A stretch of DNA of 64,000 bases from positions 372,001 to 436,000 of the forward strand of contig JAVJAP010000214.1 of NCBI GenBank assembly GCA_034770075.1. Direction: 5' to 3'. Origin of the DNA: Aralia elata (Eukaryota; Streptophyta; Magnoliopsida; Apiales; Araliaceae). The notes under the pieces are model-generated. The model searched no databases and was not told where the DNA came from. It was given only the letters and a program-made list of their open reading frames with translations. Shown here piece after piece: positions 11,380 through 21,617 of the stretch (within the stretch, counting starts at the first letter, position 1; every line of letters starts with the position of its first letter). The position numbers were made by a program, and so were the translations under genes.

Positions 11380-11743
11380 TGTAATATTCCGAACCCTAAT
11401 AAGATCTGTATATGTAAATTATGTGTTTAATAAATGAAATTTCATGATCTGACTTTGTAATATGTGATTGTGTATTTTATTAAACAATTAGGTCAAATAA
11501 AAAAAAATTCGCCAAGCAGCTGTGTCGTGTTTAATCGGACAAAATGATTTGTCGTGCTTCCGACGAATTCACCGAGAAGCGTCTCGGCAAATTATTTTTG
11601 TAAGTTGCTGTGTCGTGCTTGGAAATGACGAAGTGCTTTATCGTGCTTTGGAGTTAATATAATATTATATTAACTGATAAAAATCTAAAATAAGTTAATT
11701 AGGGTTAGAATAATAAACTAAAACAAAAACCCTAATTTGAAAA
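11380..11743 (+). mobile_element. Element A 3' LTR, first 364 bases
   Basis: It begins TGTAATATTCCGAACCC after the polypurine tract and is interrupted at 11744 by the LTR of element B; the remainder is not found in the window. It holds several copies of a short TGTCGTGCTT-like repeat (about 11520-11655) with local dyads such as AGAAGCGTCTCGG. Confidence 0.85.
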
Positions 11744-12448
11744 TGTAATGTCCTGGAATTTCAGACTTTTATTAAATATAATATTTAATTAAGGATGATG
11801 TAGATTTTATGTGATTAATTTACGTTTAATTATTTTTTTTGAGTTAAAGGTTGCCGCTAATAGTAACTAAATTAGTGGACTAACCTAGGATATTTAATAG
11901 CAAGAGATTCGCTAAAATAAATCTTGGTGTTGAATTTAAATTATTAAATTTAATAATTTGAATATGTATTATATTGTAAAAGTTGGGAATTTAAATAATT
12001 AAATAATTAAACTAATTATTTAATTATAGAATAGTAATTTATTGTTGAACCAACATCGGCTGGCCCATCGCTTTTCATTTTCGGTTTGGGTCTTCGGTAT
12101 TGGGCCTAGAAAGTTGTAATACATAAATTATAACCATTACCAGCAAACCCAAGTTAATAGTACACAAAAGCAATTTAATCATTAAGGGACCAGTCCAGTG
12201 GTTAACTAAACAAGCCATTCCAAGTTGCCGGTTTGTCCGTTAGTCTTAGCTGTGCGTGAGAGGTACCATCCGCCGAGCTAAGCCAGTCTATTCCTTGGGT
12301 TGGGTCACTGGAACCCAGACAAGTGAGGTGACACGCCGCCGTTTGTTCGGACAGTGGGCTGGCGAGAACTAATGCTCTTAACCAACAGGTAATATCGTAG
12401 GAACCGGTCCGGAGCTCTGAGTGTGGGCCAACGATGGAACCACATCCT

Positions 12449-12456
12449 CTCTATAA
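12449..12456 (+). promoter_or_regulatory. TATA box of LTR B
   Basis: TCTATAAG lies 30-35 bases upstream of a region that becomes GA-rich, the arrangement also seen in LTRs C and J. The start site itself is inferred. Confidence 0.6.
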
Positions 12457-13443
12457 GAAGGACTCATGCTCCATACATAAGGATGAGCTGCATCGGTGAG
12501 TTTCAGAATAGAGAGGAAGTTCTAGAGAGAGAGTTCTAGAGAGAGGAAGAGAGTGTCGGGGAAGGAAGAAGGAGACTCCAGCTAGCTTAGCACGGCTTCT
12601 ATAACACCTAGAGAAGATTTGCAGAGGTAAACCATCGAGTTTATGGCAACTTTCCGTAACTTCATTAAGCATTCACGTGTTCTTGTTTCTTTTTGTGTTG
12701 TTATGCATGGTGATTGTGATGCGATCATGTCCTATTGTTGTTATCGATTGTGATGATTTAGTAATGTTAATAAGAGACCTTGTAAGCCATTTATATCATT
12801 AAAGTGGAATACACATAAAGAAAATCCATACCCATGCGTAAGGAAGGAAGGAAATGAAAAGTTTACCGTTCGGACTATTTCTAGAAGACTGCAAACGCTA
12901 TATTTGTGTGTGTTAAATTTGTTTATGGTTGTGTTATTGTGCGTCCATGAGTTACGAGGCTGACCCAGTTGGAACGGCATAAAAATATTGTGAAACAAAG
13001 CTTCAGTGAAGATCCTTGTAAAGCATGCTTGAAGCCGTAAAACAGAAGTTTTTGGGTAATGCAGCGTAAGTTTTGGACTTGTTAATGATACTGGGTAGCT
13101 CTATATTTTTGATATGTTGTAGCACCGGATCTTAGGAGTCCATAGAATCCGAAACGGACTGATTTAAGCGTATATAGGCGTAGTTATGATGCTCGAGCGA
13201 AGGCACGCATGATTTACAAAAATCGGTAATGATTTTAGAATAAAAGTATTTTCTGAAATAATTTGAAAAATATTTTTGTTAGTGTAATATTGTAAAGCAT
13301 AAAATTCTAGGAATTTAGGAACTTGAACGGACCAAATCGAGCTTATAATGAGCAAGATATGGATTTTAGAAGTTTAAGTTTCAGATAGTTTTTCTACTGT
13401 AATGCAAATTCGTAAACTGGAGAAGAAGAGCTGAACCAGCCGG

Positions 13444-13560
13444 GCGCGCATTGCGCGAGCGTGAGCAGGCGGGCTAAGCCTTACCGGTCGCCTAGGCGAC
13501 GACGCCGTTTCGGGCCAGGTTTGGGGGCCAGGCGCGCAAGGCGCGGGAGTTGGTTTTCCG
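13444..13560 (+). repeat. GC-rich stem-loop cluster in LTR B
   Basis: In otherwise AT-rich DNA there is a block containing CGCGCA-TT-GCGCG near 13446, the perfect palindrome GTCGCCTAGGCGAC at 13487-13500, and repeated GGCGCG words to 13553. LTRs I and J have comparable clusters with unrelated sequence. Confidence 0.8.
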
Positions 13561-13599
13561 GGGCAAAATTACGGTTTTACCCCCCCCCCCCGGATTTCC

Positions 13600-14480
13600 A
13601 ATTAATTACAACCTTGCCATTCCGTTTTAATTTAATTTAAATGTTTTAAATTGTTTAGTAAATGTTATAAAAATATTAATTAAACGAAAATTAATATTTA
13701 GGCCCTTAATATTATATTTTCCTGATACAATAAAATTATAAATTATGTTTCAATTATTAAAATAATGATTAAGGATAATTAGGAATTTTAAATTAATTAT
13801 TTTTTTTTTCGATTAACCTTAAATAATAAACAAACCTAATTACTTATTATTTAAGCTTAAATAATAAGTAAAGACAATTCTTACTCACTAATTAATTATT
13901 TATTATTTAATTAACCTTAAATAATAAATAAAACCTAATTAGTTATTATTAAATAATAACTAAAGATAATTCATACTAATTAATTAATTATTTATTATTT
14001 GATTAACTTTAAATAATAAATAAACCTAATTAGTTATTATTTATTATTAAATAATAACTAAAGATAATTATTACTCACTAATTAATTATTTATTAATTGA
14101 TTAACTTTAAATAATAAATAAACTTAATTAATTATTATTTAATCTTAAATAATAATTAAAGACAAGTAAAATTTATAATTCGATTATTATTTAATTAATA
14201 ATTAAATATAATAAGTGAATATAATTAGTCATTAACTACTATTAATAATAATAACTAAAGATAATTAATTAATTACTATTTAATAGTAATTAAATGAAGA
14301 TAGAGTTAATAAAATGGAGAGAGTTTAAATAACTCATTAATTAAACAATTATAATAAATTGTTTAAGGGTTTAATAAATGAATATTACTTAAGAAAAGGT
14401 AATGTTAATTAATTGAACAATTATTATTAATTGTTTAAGGGTTTAATAAGTGGTTATCACTTAAGGGAAACATTGTTAAT
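13600..14480 (+). repeat. AT-rich imperfect repeat array in LTR B
   Basis: About 880 bases built almost wholly of TAAATAATAA, CCTAATTAGTTATTATT and AATTAATTA words in both orientations, with an approximate period of 60-130 bases (for example ACTAAAGATAATT recurs). Long inverted A/T repeats could fold into extended hairpins. No coding potential. Confidence 0.85.
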
Positions 14481-15349
14481 TAATTAAACCATCAACCTAG
14501 AGACCAGTTAAGTGTCTTATAGGATTTACGATAGTTTATTTGTTTATGTGTGCTATGTGATTTGCTTAATTGTTAAATAAATAGCATGAGTAAGCGTATC
14601 GAAATGCAACTACGCAGTACTAATTGATAGATCGACGTTATCAATGATAGGTTCTTCAAGGTCAATTAGTTAAAGCTAGAATTATTTGTAGCTGAGCAGA
14701 CAGACAAGTTCCCTAACTCAAACTCGAGTTATTATTTTCGAAGCATGTTAGTGAATAATTATTGTCGATTTTTCACATCTATACTGATTATTGAAATTCG
14801 CACCTTGTGCAATTGAACTCCTATTCTATTATGATTGAACTGTAAATTAAATTAAAGTTCCTTCAAGCATGAACTGTTTACGAGATAGATCTATGCTATT
14901 TGTATCAGCTAGATCAAGCATGTCTAAATTGGTTAAGACAATGGTATTTTAAAAGCTGTTCTTATTAAATTGCTATGGTAAGAACTCTTGGCTGAGAAAA
15001 GGATAAATTTGTTTAAGGCATGATATCAATGCTGGTTTATTAAGTGTTTATGCATAAATCACGGGGTATGAGAGGCTGATTCCCTCGATTACTAAAACTT
15101 TTTAAGAGGTCCAGCCCACATGCTGAGAACCTTGGTAAACGTCCTTGGCTATTTCTAACCACTCAGTAATTGACATTCAAGTATTCGAATATTCAACTGT
15201 TGACTATTAATTCATGTTTCTTCACAATTCTATACTGTTGTTGAACATTGTAAGCGAAATTCCCTTCTATTCATGATATATCTTCCTTGTGTATAACTTG
15301 CTAAGCAAACTAGTTGCTTACCCTTGCTATATCATGATCTTTATTTCAG

Positions 15350-15402
15350 CTAAGGCAGAATCGTCTAAAGGAGACAAAGGAAAAGGGAAGGTGCAAGAAT
15401 AG
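15350..15402 (+). other. LTR mini-exon candidate, element B copy
   Basis: Acceptor TTTATTTCAG ends at 15349. The following frame enters in phase 1, reads as Lys/Gly-rich with KGDKGKGK, and stops at TAG 15400-15402. Upstream is the conserved TTGCTTACCCTTGC. The donor-like GGTGAG near 12495, 13 bases into a small ATG frame at 12483, would enter this mini-exon in the correct phase. An AATAAA-like CAATAAAC lies about 135 bases downstream. Confidence 0.55.
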
Positions 15403-15651
15403 TTGCCTGATAGGGCTTATGTACCAGTTTATCTTGAATGTTGTTTGGTTAAGTGAACCTTTTATTGTGTTAAGGGTACGTTTTATGTTAAGGTTAAAGA
15501 ACCATGGGACCAAGTTTGTAAGACTTTATTATCATTTCAATAAACAATGTATGTTTATTTTTCCGCATTTAGTTAGAAAGTATATTTGTTGTTGGGTATT
15601 GTGAGCACCGAATTCGAGGTTAGGAAACCCGAATTTGGGGGTGTCACAGAT

Positions 15652-15669
15652 TGGTATCAGAGCTGTAGG
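15652..15669 (+). promoter_or_regulatory. Element B primer-binding site
   Basis: TGGTATCAGAGCTG, starting four bases after the LTR end, is complementary to the 3' end of plant initiator tRNA-Met. Confidence 0.88.
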
Positions 15670-15856
15670 TTATAAACGTTAGGAAGCAGAAACCTAGGTT
15701 ATAACCTTGGTAGAAAACTCATATAGAGTATGTAGGTGATGGGTTGATGAGATTCATCGAGTTTTAGTTGTACCGAATAAAATATCATTTCATTTTATCA
15801 ATGAATATATTTTATTGTGATACTGATATTGATTTATTGGTGTGGTGTATTGTAAG

Positions 15857-16408
15857 ATGTCGGACGAGAGGCAAGATAGTCACTCCGTTGATCAGGATCA
15901 AGTAGATCCAAATCAGGAGGCCGAAGAGTTCGAGGTGATGGAGGATACCCCTCAGGATGAGTTGATAGCAAACTTATTGGCCAGGAACAATGAGTTGGAG
16001 GGTAGAATTGCCCACTTGGAAGAAGAGAACCACACCCTGCAGGTTACTGCGTAGCAGTATAAGGATGCTGCGTATCAGGCTCAGTCGGTGGCAGCGCAGA
16101 CTCAGGAGAGTCTGGAGCTAGTCAAAACCCAGCTAGTGGATAAGGGGATGGAAAATCAGGCTCTTAAATTTGAGTTTGATTTGGAGATAGCCGAGAGGAT
16201 AAGGACTGATAAGGCTTGGATCGAGTCGGCTAAGATGGTGGATCAGCTGCGAGGGGAGATGGCGGCCAAGGACATTAGGATTGACACCTTGGGAATGGCA
16301 CTAGACGCTGCCTATATGGGTCAGAGGGCTGGGATGGTGAGGATGCACTTCGAAGTAGGGGAGTCTAGTCGATCTATTCGGCGTCAAGTGCGTGGACGTT
16401 CATCCTAG
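15857..16408 (+). pseudogene. Acidic coiled-coil ORF between PBS and gag, element B
   Basis: One frame of 184 codons broken only by TAG at 16052-16054. The N-terminus is acidic (DQDQVDPNQEAEEFE), followed by a clear heptad region (NNELEGRIAHLEEENHTLQ), a second helical part rich in Glu/Lys, and an Arg/Ser-rich end (RSIRRQVRGRSS). Same position and architecture as the ORFs at 7199 (A) and 61297 (I), with little direct sequence identity. No known domain recognised. The coiled coil suggests oligomerisation or binding to Gag, which is inference only. Confidence 0.72.
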
Positions 16409-16924
16409 GCTCAAGAGGACGGGCACGGCAACGAAACCCCTTGGGATGAGCAGTGATGTTGGTACTACGTTTGATTTACTAGAGTTTTGATTAACCTCAG
16501 TGGGTGCGAGGTAGTTCGTATGTAGGATGCACTTTCCATTTATGTAGGTAGAAAAGAATGGTTTAAGTGAATCCCATCTTTTGTTATGTTAAATGGGATG
16601 GTAGCATTTATAGCAATATACCTGTGATGAACGTGTAAGACGCTAAAGTTGGTATATGAATATAAATGCATTATTATGGTATGTGTTTGAGAATTTTACT
16701 TGGTAAACCGTCTATTTAATGATTATGATAATTCGGTGAAACTGAATCGGTATATTTAGTAACTTAAATCACTAATCGGGGAAAGTAGAATTTCCAAGGT
16801 TGGGTAATTTAAAGCTCCCACACGATGGTCATGCGATTGTACAAATACAATACTGTATTACATGCTAAATACTTATATGATAATTAAACCCGAGTAACGT
16901 GTTAGGACTTTGTTTATACAGATA
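16409..16924 (+). other. Element B spacer between coiled-coil ORF and gag
   Basis: About 515 bases without a recognisable coding frame. It ends TTGTTTATACAG immediately before the gag start, resembling a 3' splice site. A similar AACAG precedes gag in element I. No other feature seen. Confidence 0.5.
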
Positions 16925-18392
16925 ATGCCGCCCAGACGTATCCTACGAAACCAAGGGATCGAAGAGTCAGTTAACAATGCATAGGGGACTCAACCAAACC
17001 CAATGCAAGACTTTATGAACATGATGGCCGAAGCTCTACGGAATCAAACGACTACCGCAGGACACCAGACGGGCAACCACTTAGCCAATTTTAAAGACTT
17101 CAAGGCAGTAGGGCCGCCGGAGTTTAGGGGAACCGCAGACCCGATAGAGGCCCAGTCGTGGGTAAAGGAGATCGAAAAGGCCTTTGCCATTGCTAGAGTC
17201 GCTGAGGAGCAGAAGACAGTTTTTGCTACCTACTTAATGAAAGGTGAGGCTAACTTCTGGTGGGAAGCCAATCAGAACAAAGCTGGAACTGGAGTCGTGG
17301 CGTGGGAAGCATTCAAGACATTGTTTTTCGAGAATTACTTCCCTGAGAGTACGCAGGCGAAAATGGAGATCAAGTTTTTAGAGCTGAAGCAGGAAAACTT
17401 GTCAGTGTCAGAGTACGCTGCAAAATTTAATGACTTGGCTAGGTTCGCCCCACATCAGGTGGACACTGAGGTGAGGAAGGCAAGAAGGTTCGAGAATGGG
17501 TTAAAGCCGTGGATCTACAGCAAGGTAGCGGTTTTACAAATCACGTCGTTCTCAACCTTGTTGGAGAAAGCTCTCATTGCTGAAGGTGGGAGTGAAGCGG
17601 TTTCAAAGTATAATCGGGAGAGAAACAAGAAGAAGGTAGAGGGAGGAAATACGAATGCTAGCAGTGGTGGCAGCAACAACAGGAAGCGTCAATAGAGCAG
17701 TGGGGGTAGCAATTCTGAAATGTAGCAAGGGAGCATGCAGCAGAAAAGGCAGGTATGTGAAAATTACGGAAAGGGTCACTCAGGGGAGTGCATGAAAGGA
17801 AAGATGGTTTGTTATACTTGTGGACAAGAAGGGCATATCTCACCCAATTGTCCTAAGGCAAAGAAAGGGGGTTGTTTCACTTGTGGAGAGCTGGGACATA
17901 GAAGCAAGGACTGTCCAAGGAAGAAAAACATGGATGGCGGAAGCGGCAATAGGGGCAACAACTCGAGGGCAACCGGTGGACGACCAACTCAGCCAAATAA
18001 GCCAACAGCAAGGACCTTCAACATGACAGTGCAAGATGCCGTGGCATCTAGGGAGGTGGTGTCAGGTATTATTCCAATCAACGACATAAATGCCTATGTG
18101 CTATTCGATTCAGGAGCTTCATGTTCTTTTGTATCTGATGAATTTGCTCAAGGATTTAATTTACCTAGTGAACTACTAGAACACCCGATGAACGTAGAAG
18201 TAGCGAACAAAGAGATTATCCCCGTAAATTACATTTATAGAAATTATTGTACTGATTTGAAAGGGTTTAAGCTTAACGTGGATTTGCTACCGATTCGTCT
18301 TGGAGAATTTGATGTAATCCTTGGAATGGATTGGTTAGCGAGTCACGGGGCAGTCATTGACTGTAAGAAAAAGTGCGTACACCTGGAGACTC
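16925..18392 (+). pseudogene. Element B gag and N-terminal protease, truncated
   Basis: One frame starting MPPRR, as in elements C and I. The gag core has FWWEANQNKAG and KFLELKQENLSVSEYAAKFNDLARFAPHQ-type motifs. Three zinc knuckles follow: the first damaged (CENYGKGHSGEC, Tyr replacing the second Cys), the other two intact (CYTCGQEGHISPNC, CFTCGELGHRSKDC). The protease has LFDSGAS and LGMDWLASH. In-frame stops are all TAG: 16982-16984, 17693-17695 and 17723-17725. Comparison with element I shows CAG at the site of the third. The frame ends at a junction near 18392 with copia D in the opposite orientation; RT, integrase and 3' LTR are missing. Confidence 0.9.
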
Positions 18393-21300
18393 ACTTTGTC
18401 ACTAAACCAACAACTCTTTACTGTTTGGAACCTTTCCAATTCACTGCACCACCTTTCAAGGTAAGGATTTACCTTAAACTGGATTTGTTATCGTCTTGGC
18501 CAGTCTGAAAAACTTGAGTCTGTTTAGCTCTCTAGTTTTAATTCAGACCTACCATGAATCATGATCACATCTTCAGTATCGGTTAAGTACCTAAAGATGT
18601 TTATCATTGTCTTACAGTGATCTTCTCCAGAATATGACTGATCAACATCAGGCCTAGTATATTCATTGCATACATGATAGTAACTCATGCGATCTCTCTT
18701 TCAATTGGGGAAAATTTTAGAGATATACACTCCATAGCTCATCATCATGAGACCTCTCTTGGACTTTGCCATGCTAAACGCCTTTAGCATCGAATGAATA
18801 TACGTTCATTGGGTCAAGCCGAATATCCTTTTAAATCTATCTATATAGATTTATATCCCCAATTTATAGGATGCTCCTCCCAAGTTATTCATGGAGGAAT
18901 GTTTAGACAATTTTATCTTTACTGATTGTAGCATTGATGTGTCATTCCTTATCAGTAATATATCAACATATAATACTAGGAATGTCATAGTGCTCCCACT
19001 GACCTTTTGTACACACTAGGTTCATTCTCATTTTTGATAAAATCAAACTTTTTGATTGTCTCATCAAAATGAATGTTCCATCTTTGAGAAGCTTGCTTCA
19101 ATCCATCAATGGATCATTGTAGCTTAAAACACGATTTGCTTCAACCTTTGAAACAAATTCCTCTGGCTGTATCATACATACATTCTCCTTAAGTCTTTAT
19201 TGAGGAATGGCGTCTCCACATCCATTTTGCCATATTTCGTAATAAGCTGCAATCACAAGCAAAATCCAAATGGACTTGAGCATTACCCGGTAATAAGGTT
19301 TTATCACAGTCAACTCCTTGACTTGAAAAACCTTTTAAACAGGTCTGGTCTTATAGGTCTCCACCTTGCCATTTGCCCCAGTCTTTCTCTTAAAGACCCA
19401 TATTCACACTCTAGGCACTATGCCCTTTTGTGGAGTAACCAGAGTCAATACTTGGTTCTCATACATGGAGTCCATTTCAGATTTCATGGCTATCTGCCAT
19501 TTCTCTGAGTGTCTTCTACTCATAGCCTCATCGTATATAACTGGATCATCATCTTCTATGATGTGTACCTCATCATCATCCTCTATGATGCGTACCTCAT
19601 CATCATCGTCTATGATGAATCCATACCTCGTAGGTATCTTCGGTACTCTTCCAGATTTACGATTCGGTTGTGGTACAATAGGTCTATCTACAGGTTCCTC
19701 GGTTTGACTTAAAGTGCTTTGTGGTTCTTGAACTCCTTCAAGATGTATTACCCTCCCACTAGCTCCTTCAATGATAAACACCTTTATCTAAGAAGGCAGC
19801 GTGTAGGATTATAGTAATAATACCCTAAACTTTCTTTAGGATATCCCACAAGTCTGCACTTGTCAGATTTTGTCCCAAACTTATCTTTGAAACCTTTTCA
19901 CATAAGTTGGACAACTCCTTATCTTAACAAACTTAAAATTAAGAATCCTCCCTATCCATAACTTTTATGGAGTCTTGGGGCCGGATTTTGAGGTTACCTT
20001 ATTATGTAGATATACAGCCGTTTCTAGGGCATAACCCTAGATGGATACTAGTATGTCGGTAAAAATCATTATGGACTGCACCATGTCCAACAAGGTACAA
20101 TTACTCCTTTTAGATACACCAATCAATTATTGCGTATCATGAGGTGTCCATTATGAGAAAATACCATTTTGAGATGATCTAGAAACTCATTGCACAAGTA
20201 TTCTTTCCTCGATCTTATCAAAGAATCTTAATATTTTGTCAATTTGTTTCACTTCTGAATTCTTTGAATGATTCAGACTTGTATTTTATCAAATACACAC
20301 ATTCAACTCTTTGAATGACTATCTTCTTTTTCTTTTACTAGTTTGTTCAATTTACAAAAATTATTTTTCATGTAAGTCAAGTTTTTCAAAGTCCATCAAG
20401 TGATCTTCCAGTTTCAAACAAAACATTATCATTATAAATAGAACAACAATTGTTCTTAAATATAATACCAGAACCTTCCTTATCCAATAATGGAAGTTCT
20501 AATGTTTCTAATGAAAACTGGAACATAATAACAACTTATTAACTTAATAGACTTGTCCGTAGGAAATGCTAAACTATAAATTCCTATGGTTAATGCAGCA
20601 ACCTTTGCTCCATTCCCACACATAAGATTACTTTCTCTTTGTTTAACTTTCTACTTCTGCTTAGTCTCTGCATTGGATTGCATACGTGAGAACTACAGCC
20701 GGTATCCAATACCCAAGTAGAACCTTGACTTACAGAAAGATTTATTTTTAATCATGAACAAACCTGTATCTGTAATCAAAGATTCAGTAAGCTTCTTTTG
20801 GTTAGCCTCTGTAAGATTCTCCTTACAGTTTCCTTGCTAGTATCCAGGCTTATTGCAGTGGAAGCAAACTCCTTAGCTATCTGCATCAGTCTTATTCTTA
20901 TTGTCCTTTGTTTTTGCCTTTCCTTTTACCTTCTATGAATTGTTCTTCTTTTAAGAAGATCCTTGGCCCTCTTCTGCTTCTTGGAAGAATCATCTACCAG
21001 TAAGACTTGGTCTTTCTTGGTTGGAAAGTGACTCTTTACAGTTTTCAACATGTTTAAGCAACTCAGGCAGGCTGACATATAGTTTATTCATGTAGAAATT
21101 CACAACAATTTGTGAGAAAGAGTCCGGAAGTGATTGCAAGATCAAATCTTAGATCATCCTTCCATCCATTAAAACCCAGTTGTCCCAATTGTTCAATTAG
21201 ATTGATCATTTTAGGTCATATGTCTGTACTGTAGTGCCATCGGTCATTCTAGATCGGAAAAGCTCCTTAGATATCTGATATCTCATAGTCCTACTTTCCT

Positions 21301-21617
21301 CACCCTTCAACTCCTTGAAGGTGCAGGAGTATAGTAGGAGCATCCATAGTTTCATGCTGACGCTGAAGCTCGTTACTCATGGATGCGAGTATGATGCATT
21401 GAGCCAACTGTGCATCATCTTGCCACTTTCTAAAAGTAGCAATCTTTTCCTCTGAGGCATTGTCTGCAACCATTGCAGGGATAGGCATATTAAGGACATA
21501 AGATAGTTTTTCAGCCTTGAGAACTATTCTCAAATTCTTTAACCAGTCTTTTTAATTTGGTCCTGGTTAATTAGCATCTAATATGCTCTACAGTGATAGT
21601 GAATTAGACATCGTAAA
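18393..21617 (-). pseudogene. Copia element D gag-pol remnant
   Basis: Read on the minus strand: a gag start at 21617 (degenerate; a segment including RKWQDDAQLAQCI survives at 21533-21300); zinc knuckle near 20845 with Trp changed to TAG; protease with DTGCSSH; decayed integrase; an acidic linker and RT start in a 125-codon open frame at 19781-19404 (EKWQIAMKSEMDSMYENQ); then a decayed RT. The RT active site at 18962-18970 reads YVD-I, with one Asp codon missing. Integrase retains the Asp codon before Arg-Gly but has AAA (Lys) where the catalytic Glu belongs. Truncated at 18393 against element B. Most lesions are shared with copy G. Confidence 0.88.

Larger units (their letters stand above)
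11744..15648 (+). mobile_element. Element B 5' LTR (about 3.9 kb)
   Basis: It starts TGTAATGTCC and ends GGGTGTCACA, directly before a PBS. It was inserted into element A's 3' LTR; the five bases before it are GAAAA, but the other end of B is lost, so a duplication cannot be tested. Layout: U3-like part with a TATA box at 12449, a purine-rich leader (GAGAGAG runs, 12515-12560), donor-like GGTGAGTTT near 12495 and AGGTAAACC near 12626, a GC-rich stem-loop cluster, a long AT-rich repeat array, then about 1.1 kb (from about 14505) closely matching the 3' third of LTR C. The 5' two-thirds do not resemble C. Confidence 0.88.
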
